In this document: positions 14,642-23,900 of the stretch, piece after piece
Layout: every line of letters starts with the position of its first letter
Position numbering within the stretch: position 1 is the first letter of the stretch
Assembly (NCBI GenBank): GCA_964617105.1
Contig: CAZTWC010000004.1
Span: 1 to 28,019 of the forward strand
Reading direction: 5' to 3'
Origin: CAZTWC01 sp964617105 [NCBI: uncultured Myxococcia bacterium]
Lineage (GTDB): Bacteria > CAZTWC01
Length of the DNA stretch: 28,019 bases
Notes under the pieces: generated by a model
What the model saw: the letters and a program-made list of their open reading frames with translations, nothing else
The model's database searches: none
Told to the model about the DNA's origin: nothing
Made by a program: the position numbers and the translations under genes

Positions 14642-16426
14642 ATGGTTTTCGGATGGTCTTCAAATATAATTTCCTCTCTATATTTATCTCTATCCCCATC
14701 CTCTTTTCTTAAAACTCTTTTTTTAGTCTTCCCGATTATCTTCATCTTCAATACTATATTTCTCACTAACGCCCTGGCCTGGGATTTTGAAGAGAGCTCC
14801 AGCGACCAAAAAAAGCGCGAGAGCGGTATTGACCCCTCCCTGGAAAAAAATATCGATGATTTGATGAAATTAAGAAAAAAACGGCTTAAAGCGGTTAATA
14901 AAATGCTAAAACTGCTAGGGCAAAGTAAGGGGGATAAGGAGCCGGATGAAACCTGGGAGGAAAATAAAAAGGCTCCGCCAGAAAAGTGGGAATCCAAAAG
15001 GGAAGGCCGCAGCAAATGGAAGGAAAAAAGACAGCGCTCCACTCAAAATCAAGATACGCAATCGGAAAAACGAGCGAAAAGAAAAACAAGGAGAGAGTTT
15101 GAGGAGGAGGAGGAATTTCCCGACTTGATGCCACTGGTGGACGAAAGAGCACCGCTTCACCAAAAAATGGTGGCCCAATCTCGATATTATTACCAGAAAG
15201 CAGAACGGGAATTAGGTCAAACCAAAACTATTTTAATTGCCGTTTTCGTGGTGTTGCCGCTGCTGATCTTTTTTCTTCGAATTGCCTATAAAATCATATC
15301 TTTGCTGTTTTTTTCCGGTTCTTCTCCCCGATTCCGCCCTGGTGAACTATCGCTGGTGGACCAAATGAACCAGCTGGCTTTAAAATTATTAAAGAAAAAG
15401 AAATATCTAAGAGCCGCTAAGTTATATAAAAAAATTGGAAACCTGCACAAAGCAGCAGAGTGTTTTGAAAAAAGTGGCGCTTTAGCGGAAGCGGTAACCC
15501 TGTATGGTAAAACCTATCCAGTCCGGGCTGCTCAAATATGTGCCAACATCGATCTTTGGGATGATGCAGCCCAATATTACCTGCTGGCTGATATGCCGGA
15601 GAAAGCGGCAGAACATATAATCAAGGGTGGCAATAGACTCAAGGCGGCCAGAATCCTGGAAGATAATAATATATTCGATAAAGCGGCAGATTTGTATATG
15701 CAAATTGGCAACAGTAACCGGGCGGCCGACCTCTATTTGCGAAGCGGAAACCTGGAGAAAGCCGGCGGTATTTACCAGGAATTAGCAAAAGATCCAGAGT
15801 TTATCAGGCACTGTGACAAACCAGGATTAGCAAAGATTTTTGAACAACTGGGCCACAAAAGTCAGGCAGCCTATTTTTACCAACTGACAGGCAATATCAT
15901 AAAATCCACCATTCTTTACCTTGAGTGTGGCAAAAGGGAGGAAGCCCGACTAATCTACAGCCAAAATAAAATAAAAGCAGGACAGTTATTGTCAGAATAC
16001 CTGGTGAATAATCCTGGCAAAAAAGACGCTATCCAAACCATAATGGAGGAGTGCCAGGATTTTAAGGGACTTGCTAAATTGAAAGAGAGCCAGGGAGAAT
16101 ATTTGCAGGCAGCAGATTTTGCAAAAAAAGGGGGGGACTATTTATTTGCCGGTGAAATGTACGAAATGGCCGGTAAAATGGACCTTGCCGCCAGAGCTTA
16201 CGAAAAAGCCAAAAGTTACTCCCGGGCGGCCGAGTTATGGGAACTTTTACAAAAACCGGAACGAGCCGCGGAGATTAACATTCGCCAATCCCATGTCACC
16301 TCCCCCGACATTGAGGTAGGTGCCAGTACCACCACCAAACACAAATTGATGACAGAAAAATTTGAAACCGAAAAGAAAGATAGTAGTTTTGGAACTTTGA
16401 CTCTTGAACTAGAGGATGAGGATTAA
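14642..16426 (+). CDS. Membrane-anchored alpha-solenoid (TPR-like) protein
   Basis: A 594-residue protein I cannot assign to a named family. Residues 20-46 form a hydrophobic signal or anchor (ending TNALA-W). Residues 50-190 are highly charged, rich in Lys, Arg and Glu, with probable coiled coil. A second transmembrane segment follows (about 196-224). From residue 258 to about 550 runs an alpha-solenoid made of 13-residue modules of the form A-A-x-x-Y/F-x-x-x-G-[ND]-x-x-[KR]; examples are AAKLYKKIGNLHK, AADLYMQIGNSNR, AADLYLRSGNLEK and AARAYEKAKSYSR. Around 19-20 modules are visible with a break near 380-395 and another near 448-476. The C-terminal 45 residues are polar and acidic. With two membrane segments the solenoid would be cytoplasmic and the charged linker periplasmic. 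It probably serves as a protein-interaction scaffold for its envelope neighbours. The ribosome site is weak; spacing suggests coupling to the lipoprotein gene. Confidence 0.8.
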   Translation: MVFGWSSNIISSLYLSLSPSSFLKTLFLVFPIIFIFNTIFLTNALAWDFEESSSDQKKRESGIDPSLEKNIDDLMKLRKKRLKAVNKMLKLLGQSKGDKEPDETWEENKKAPPEKWESKREGRSKWKEKRQRSTQNQDTQSEKRAKRKTRREFEEEEEFPDLMPLVDERAPLHQKMVAQSRYYYQKAERELGQTKTILIAVFVVLPLLIFFLRIAYKIISLLFFSGSSPRFRPGELSLVDQMNQLALKLLKKKKYLRAAKLYKKIGNLHKAAECFEKSGALAEAVTLYGKTYPVRAAQICANIDLWDDAAQYYLLADMPEKAAEHIIKGGNRLKAARILEDNNIFDKAADLYMQIGNSNRAADLYLRSGNLEKAGGIYQELAKDPEFIRHCDKPGLAKIFEQLGHKSQAAYFYQLTGNIIKSTILYLECGKREEARLIYSQNKIKAGQLLSEYLVNNPGKKDAIQTIMEECQDFKGLAKLKESQGEYLQAADFAKKGGDYLFAGEMYEMAGKMDLAARAYEKAKSYSRAAELWELLQKPERAAEINIRQSHVTSPDIEVGASTTTKHKLMTEKFETEKKDSSFGTLTLELEDED

Positions 16427-16446
16427 AAACAAAAAGGAGATTAAAC

Positions 16447-17841
16447 ATGAACACAAAACTCTTACAGATTATTTTATGTCTCAGCCTGATTTTCACCATC
16501 CCGGCAACATCTTTTGGCTTTTCTCCCATGGCTGCAGGCGGTGCATCTGGCGATGGCGGCAATGCCGGCAGCATGATGGGAATTGGCAGGATGGGAGATG
16601 ACCTGGTGCTCGATTTTACCGCCCAATTTGAATTTTCGGTAGGCAAATTCGGCGTGGGACTGGGAATACCTCTCCATATTATCCTGGACTCAAAAAACAA
16701 GGAGGCCAAAGACGAAGCCTATTACGGCCTAATCCGCAAGGAAGACTGGGACGAAACCAGTGACTATCTGAGGGTAATCAAATTTCTGCGCTACGGCCAA
16801 AAACGTGAGCCCATCTATTTCCGTATCGGTGAATTGCGTAATGCCTACATCGGCCACGGCACCATTATGAGCGGCTATTTCAACGGCCTGCTAATAGACC
16901 ACTATCGGGCCGGATTGCAGTTTGATCTCAACTCCGATTACGCCGGGGTGGAAACTATCACCGACAACCTGATGGACCCCAATATCGTAGGTGGGAGAGT
17001 CTATGTCCACCCCTTCTCCGTGCTGAACAAAGACTCATACCTGAACAACCTGGCAGTGGGAGTATCGATTATCACCGATATCAAAGCGCCTTTTTCCTAT
17101 AAAAAAGATGGCAGCGGCCAGGTAATGATGGCAGACAAACACCCGGTGGTGGATAAATCCAAACAATTGGAGGTGGTCGGGCTGGATGCTGAATTTACCG
17201 TAATAGACAGCAAACTGCTCAGACTAATCCCCTACGCTGATTTCAACAAGATTCTCAATCACGGACAGGGGATGCACCTGGGTTTTTTAACCATCTTCCA
17301 TTTTGATTTGGGAGTTACTCTGGATCTACAGACCCGGTGGGAATACCGAATGTTTGGCGAAGGTTATATGCCCATCTATTTTGATACTTTTTATGATGTG
17401 CAAAAATACGATATGCCTCTGTCCACTGCAGTGGCCGGCGGCGGACCCACACCTAAAATCAAGGCGTTGGCCGATTCTGGCATTATCCACGGCTATTACG
17501 GCGATCTCTCCTTTAATTTTATCGACGCCATCAATATCGGCGGTACCTACGAAGACTACCAGGGAGACAACAACTCCCGGCTGCTCCTCTTTTTGGTACT
17601 GCCCAAAATGGCCAACATAGAGTTGAAAGGAGAATACCGGCGCACCAACTTCGAAGGGATCTCCGAAGCCTTTGCCCGGGACGAACGCTCCGCGTTAATC
17701 GCCTACGCCCGTTACTATCCTTACTCTTATATCTATTTTGGCGCCACCTACCTCAGATCTTGGCAGTTTGATGAAAAGAATAAAAAGTATGAAGCCACTG
17801 ATTCTTACAGTACAGGGTTTGGCCTAAACTTTGACTTTTAA
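16447..17841 (+). CDS. Predicted outer-membrane beta-barrel protein
   Basis: A 464-residue exported protein. A typical signal peptide (residues 1-24, MNTKLLQIILCLSL..., cleavage near TSFG) leads into a Gly-rich stretch (AAGGASGDGGNAGSMMG). Then alternating-hydrophobic beta-strands continue to the end, e.g. VLDFTAQFEFSVGKFGVGLGI, LGVTLDLQTRWEYRMFG, ANIELKGEYRRTNF, YIYFGATYLRSWQF. The C-terminus is TGFGLNFDF, ending in Phe as expected for a BAM-assembled barrel. I see no match to a named porin or TonB receptor, so function is open. The start is very well supported by AAAGGAGA seven bases upstream. It follows the solenoid gene by 20 nt, so lipoprotein, solenoid and barrel are probably one transcript. 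The stop is followed by a large inverted repeat. Confidence 0.82.
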   Translation: MNTKLLQIILCLSLIFTIPATSFGFSPMAAGGASGDGGNAGSMMGIGRMGDDLVLDFTAQFEFSVGKFGVGLGIPLHIILDSKNKEAKDEAYYGLIRKEDWDETSDYLRVIKFLRYGQKREPIYFRIGELRNAYIGHGTIMSGYFNGLLIDHYRAGLQFDLNSDYAGVETITDNLMDPNIVGGRVYVHPFSVLNKDSYLNNLAVGVSIITDIKAPFSYKKDGSGQVMMADKHPVVDKSKQLEVVGLDAEFTVIDSKLLRLIPYADFNKILNHGQGMHLGFLTIFHFDLGVTLDLQTRWEYRMFGEGYMPIYFDTFYDVQKYDMPLSTAVAGGGPTPKIKALADSGIIHGYYGDLSFNFIDAINIGGTYEDYQGDNNSRLLLFLVLPKMANIELKGEYRRTNFEGISEAFARDERSALIAYARYYPYSYIYFGATYLRSWQFDEKNKKYEATDSYSTGFGLNFDF

Positions 17842-17844
17842 GGG

Positions 17845-17969
17845 CAAGAATTCGGATGCATCTCGGCTAACGTTGTTGCCGGCGTATAAATTATCCTCGG
17901 CGTATTATTTATACGCCTGTGGTAATTTTGCCACCGGCGCCTAGTTATCCGAGCGCCTCCAAATTCTTG
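17845..17969. repeat. Branched imperfect inverted repeat filling the convergent gap
   Basis: The left arm has CAAGAATT (17845-17852), CTCGGCTAAC (17862-17871) and GGCGTATAAAT (17881-17891). These are mirrored in the right arm by ATTTATACGCC (17907-17917, exact 11-bp match), GTTATCCGAG (9 of 10) and AATTCTTG (17962-17969, exact). The right arm is longer by about 16 nt, which contains its own small hairpin GTGG...CCAC (17919-17934). The element starts 3 nt after the barrel gene's stop and ends 8 nt before the stop of the opposing lipoprotein gene. No T-run follows on either strand, so it is not a textbook terminator. It may be a bidirectional terminator or processing structure, or a MITE/REP-like repeat. 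Confidence 0.75.
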
Positions 17970-17977
17970 AGTTACCT

Positions 17978-20900
17978 TTAGTTACTACAGTACCCCTTAT
18001 TTGACATCTCAATCTCAATCAACGTCGCCTGTCCATCAGCGGGGTCGCGGGGGGTAATCTTAAATCCCACCGGTCCCGAGGCTTCTGGCATATCTTTGCA
18101 AGAATCCCAAACCAGGGTGTGAACCTGTCCGGGCTGAGTTTTTATTGAGGTCAAATGCCATTTTAAAACCTGGGACTGGTCAGTTATGGGTTGGTTATCT
18201 ATCTTAACAATTGTAGCAAAGGGCAGCATGCCTGAACCTGCCGCCCAGGGGCCCTGGGGATTGTATTGAGGCGCAATTGTAATTTTGTCGCTCTCTTCCG
18301 GATCTGTCAGATAAAAAGTTATTTCCACCTCCCCTTTCTGAAATCCCGAAGGAGTATCGATCTCCACCAGGGATGGCAAAGAGGTGTTGTCAATAGTCAA
18401 GGAGGTTTTTAGAGCAGGTTCTCCCTGCTCTCCGTCATAACCAAAAATACGAAAGATTACCCCTTCATATTTATAAGGTCCCAAATCGGCCATAGAATTC
18501 CAAAGAAAAACATGATCTGTGCCCTGGCTGGTGGTGGCTATCCCCTTTATCGGATTGGTTCCCTGAACCGGCGTGCAATCGATATACTCAATACCGTCAG
18601 AGGTAAAATCCAATCGCAGGTCAGATAGATCTCCCTCCTGATCAAGGAGGTTGAATTCGATTTTATATTCACCGGCTTCAACCCTTTCTATTTTGGAAAT
18701 AACTGCCTCCGGTGGATGGTTGGTATTTTTGACCAGCACTTTGATCTGCACCGGATCCCCGGTGATATGCTGATTATAAGGGGTAAATTGCAAAAATGCC
18801 ACTTGCTCCTCAAAGCCTATATCCAGGTCACTCTGCCAAATAAAGGTATACGATTTGCCTGAGGCATTGTCAGTAGTAAGGTTAGATATAGGGTCAGAAC
18901 CTTCTCCCAGGGCAGCTGGTTTAAAACCCTGGTCATTAACTGAATATTCCACTTTCAGGTTAGCCGTTTCTCCATTGGAATCAAAAAGGTTATAGGTAAA
19001 TTTGATTTGGCGCCGGTCAAAACCGGACAAATGCTGAAGATCCAAAACCTTTGGCGGTTTCAGAGTTCGGTTGTCGACTTCAAACTCAGCACTCTCCAAA
19101 AGATCGCCAATTTCCGTATCCCGGGGAGTAATTCTCACTTTAATATTCTCCCTCAGGTTGGGACAATCTTGTTTTGAATCCCAGATAAATTGATGCTCTG
19201 CCTCGGCAGTGTTGTTGCCATTGAGACAAGAGGATATATTTTTCATGGATGAGGAAAGAGCAGCCGGTGTGGCCAGGCTATATTGGTGGTCTGTAGCTGT
19301 CGCCAATTTTTGCTCTACTGTTATTGAAACCGGATCGCAGTCCAGGTCCAGAGTTTTGAAATTAATTTTGATATTTCCCTCTTTATCGGTGGGAGGAGTA
19401 ATCGATTTTATTTTCGGCAAATTGTTGCTGCCGCTGTTGTTTACCTTGAATTCCCCGCTTTCCAGAGGAGTGCCGCCCTGGCTGTGAGCAAAGTCATAGG
19501 GGGTTAGTTTAATTTTTATCCCTTCTGCCCGACCGGTTATATCCGCAGCAGAATCCCACTTGATTATAGTTTCCTTGCCATGGAGAGAACCCGAGGGAAG
19601 CCCCTGGAGAATTGTGCCACCGTCAACCAGAGAAGCATCTTGAAAAGTGTTATTAAAATAGTATTCCACCTTTAGATCCACCGAATCATTCTCCTGGTCT
19701 TTAACCAGGATTCCCAAGGCTGTCTGGCCGCTTACAATTCCGCCTGCCAATTTTTCCACCAACTCCACCTGAGGTGGGTGGTTGGGCCGGTTATCCAGAG
19801 TAAATTCACCGGTCTGATCCGGATTATTAAACTGAGAAGAGGTTGGGGTAATCTTAAATACCATCTTTTGGCTGAAGGTTGCCGGCAAATCGATGCCACT
19901 GTTCCAATTGTATTTGTACAACTTGCCGCCTTGTTCCATCTTTAATCCCGAATTCCCATCACCGCCGCTGCCCATGGTGGCGGGCTGAAAACTATTTCCA
20001 TCTACCGAATAATGGGCATTGATGTCGCAAAAAGCGTTATCTTCCCCCTTTATCTGGTACTCAAAAATAACCAGTCCCCTGGTTTTTCCCACCGGGGTAA
20101 ACATAGTTATATCAATAGGAGTCGTCACCGGGTTAAACACCTCAAAAGGCGCACTTTGCCCAGAGATGCCGGCAGAGAGGCTGTCTTTTGGAGTTATCCT
20201 GATAATCACTGTATTTTGAGCGCCCAGGCTATCGGCCACCGAATCCCAGAGAAATATCTTTTCTATTCCCGCTGCAGTAGCATTGATGCCAGAGGACAAA
20301 AAGTCGTTGACAGCGCTGCTAACCGGAGTGGCTCGATTAAAGGTGTTGCCAGAATCCAGGGAGTAATCGATATTAACCAAAACCAGATCTCCCCCTACCA
20401 GGGAATCTTTTACCGTAAATTTTATCTCCACCTCCCCATTTTTAACCGGGGCTACGCTTACAGGAGCCACATTTTCCACCACCGGCGGATGGAGTCCAAC
20501 ATTTTCCACCTGAAAACAATCGCTGGCAACTGGATCACCCTGATCCTGATCAGCAGGAGTAAACAGCATCCTTATGGTCCAGGGTCCACCGGCTTGCAGA
20601 TCCTTATAACTGTCCCAATCAAAAGTATAGTCAACTCCATCTGGTTTGGGCAGAGTGCTCATCTGCAGGGGAGATTCACTTCCCGGAGCCGGGCTGGCGT
20701 CATGGCAGCCGGCCTGGCAATCGAGCGATGATGAGCAAAGATTGTTGTCATTTATTATTTTATATTGGGTCTTTATGCTTATAGTATTAGCCTCTCCGTC
20801 CGCCACTTTCATGGTAATGGGGATAGTGCCTTTTTGAGTTCCAATAGGACTCTGCAAAGCAAATATTTCTGGCTTGGTATTTTGGGCTACATTGTTTACC

Positions 20901-23900
20901 AGGTGCTGGACCACTGCAGCCGCTCCCTGGCTAAGGTTATTGTCCGATGCCATGGGCGTCAGCCTTATACAAACATTGGCCACCGTATCTTTAGCCAGAT
21001 CGTAACCTGAATCCCATACTAAAAAATAATCTTTTCCGGCTGCCGGGGCATCCAGTCCAACCAGCAGACTACCACCCGGAGCCCCGGTCATGTTGAACCA
21101 GGAGAGAGTGGTTGATTGACAATCTGAACTCAGGGTCCACTGGGTTTTTAGATCGACCCGATCTCCCTCGGGATCAGAGATCTTGTAACTGATGGTGGTA
21201 AAACGGCTATTGCCGGTAACCTCCAAAATCTCCAGTTGAGGCGTTCCATTTTCCCGGTTGTCTATATCCACGGTAAAGAGAACCGGTGTCCCTTTACCCC
21301 TTTTATCCTCGGCCGTAAAGCGGAGCACTACCCCCTTTTTCTCAGTTTTACCAAACAATTTTTCCGTATCCATTACATATAGATATTTGCCGCCATTGCT
21401 AGGGGGCAAACCTGTCATACGGTGAAATTCCACAAATTGACCCTCGCTGCCGTCCAGGCTGTATTCAAAGAGCGCTGTCAAGTTGTCCCCATCTCCATCG
21501 GATAGAGAAAACTTTATCTCCACTTTTCCCCGGAGAGGGCTGGTGACTTGATCCACCTCGATTATTGGCACCTGATTGGGAGAAACCTGCAGGATGGTAG
21601 ATTTTTCAGCAACTATTCCCTCCTCCACATCAAAAGGGGTCAGTTTTAGAGTTACCTGTCCGCTACCCGGAGGTAAATATCTTCCCGCATCCCATAGAAA
21701 GGTGTGGTAAATGGACGCCTGTCCCGCTTTGCTGGACTGTAAATCGGATATAACCGTATCCTTGGCAGGCAAGGCATAGCTGAACTCTATGGTTGGACCG
21801 CCGGGCAACAGGTATTCCAACTTTACACAACATTTTTGCTCCTCCTGGTCCTCCAAATAATACTTGATTTCAGCCAGTCCCTGCTGATTTATTGTTACAC
21901 TGTCTATAAAGGCAGTTACCTTGGTATTGGGCCGGTTATCCACCGTTAAAGAGATCTCCCTGGTACTACCTGAGGCCAGGTGATCCTGAGGAGAAAACTT
22001 TAATTGCACCTCCTGGGCCGAATTCTGGCTGTCAGCCAGGTCAAGCAGGGTATCCCAAACCACCAGGTGCTTGAGTCCCTGAGGTGTGGCACTCAGGTTG
22101 GATATATCATCGGAAGTGTTGGCAGGAGTGATATCCAGCCAATTTTGTTTATCCAGGCTATACTTAACGCTCAATGATACCTGATTTGACTCCTGGTCAA
22201 AAATAGTCACTGGTATCTCCACTTGACCAGCCAATGAAGAACAGGGTAAATCATCCAACTTTACCTGGGGCGGTAAATTGTCCCGGGTATCTATGAAAAA
22301 CACCTGACTCTGGTTTTTTACATCCAGAGGAGGTTTGGTAAGCATTATTTCGATACTGACCTCTTCCTGGGCGGCCGGAAGGTCCTTTTTCGCATCCCAT
22401 AAGAAGGTGTAACTGATGCCCTGGGGAGAGGTTGCCAAGTCGGTTTTCACCCCACTTCCCGCCGCTGCAGTGCATACTCCCCGGTGCCCGCTGTTTTTAC
22501 GTATATAGTATATTTCCAGGTCCGATTTGGTAGAGTAGGGATTAAACAGGGTATATTTTATCTCCACATTTTTATCAGCCAATTGTTGAACCTGTTGGAT
22601 ACTAATTGAGGGCGGCTGGTTAAACTGGCTCATATCCACGCTAAAAGTATCGCTTTCTGCTGCCGCTCCAGTTTGGCTATCTTTAGGAGTTATTCGAAAA
22701 CGGAGGTTGTTGTATATACCACCGCCCAGGTCGTTGAAAATATTCCAGGAAAAAGTGTTGTCAGTACCGGAAGGGGTGCTGAATAAATTGGTTGTGGCGG
22801 TTACACCGTAAACAGGATGGGTACCTCCGGTGGCGGGTTTGAAAACCAGATTTTGGTTGTGGTCAACCGTGCCATCGCTATATTGGCCCTCCATGCTCAA
22901 GGGATCTGACTCCCGATCGTATAAACGGTAATGAATCACTTTGATTCCATCGCTGTTCACTTTTTCATGGGACAGGATAATCGCTATAGGGAGCGAATTT
23001 TGCTCGCTGTTATCAACCACAAAAGGACCTGCTTCCTGACTGACTTTGTCCGAGGAATCAGAAACAGTTATCTTAAACCTAACAGTTTCCTCCCGTTTTT
23101 TGCCCAAATCGGTCAAAGAATCCCATTTAAAGGTATAAATCTTTCCAGTGGCAGCGGCAGCCAACAGAGAGGCCGCGCTTCCTTGGGCTGGAGTGGAATC
23201 ATTATACAAAACCCCGTCAGTGGAGTATTTATAGGTCATGGTCAGAGTTTCCTGGTCCCTATCTTGCAACACAAAAGGAATATCTACAGTATTGCTAAAA
23301 ATACCCTCCATCTGTTGGCTTATGTTTATAGAGGGCGGAGTATTGATAGGAGTGTTGTCAACCGCAAAAGCACTGGTTAAAGCGGCTGAACCAGCAGCCG
23401 CGTCTTGAGCCCAGCACTTAACAATAACAGTGGCGTTCTTGGTGATATCTTTACTGGAATCCCACTTTACCTGGTGTTTTATGCCGGTTTTTGAGGTGGC
23501 CAAATTTTGGTTAACACTATCAGAGGTAAGGGTCAAGTTTTGAAAAGTCTTTCCATTGTCGATTGAGTATTGGAAAAAAAGTTTTACTGGATCAGATTCA
23601 TAGTCTGACACTATAGTTTCTAACTCGATAATATCCCGCCTTGCTCCTACTCCTTGTGGAGTTGAAATCGTTATCAGCGGGGGCTTATTTTTAGCGTTAT
23701 CCAGAACAAAAATGGTGGAATAACCGGCTATCCCTTTGGCTGAATCATAGGGAATAATCCTCAAACTAGCCTCCTGAACCAGAATATCTCCCGTGTCAAC
23801 ATGGCTATCCCAAACCACCTGGTACAAAGTACCGGCCGGAGAGGACTGCAGGCCGCTAACCTGGTCCTTACCAATTACCAGGGTGGCTTTTTTATAGTCT

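Noticed and set aside
17845-17969. Integron attC-like recombination site
   Set aside because: The imperfect palindrome with TAAC on the left and GTTA on the right is suggestive, but the 7-mers (GGCTAAC, GTTATCC) do not fit the RYYYAAC/GTTRRRY core sites. Pairing continues well outside them, and no integrase or cassette array is present.
20012-20731. 239-codon open frame on the plus strand inside the giant lipoprotein gene
   Set aside because: It is antisense to regular repeat units whose landmarks are intact, and its product lacks any coherent domain or signal.
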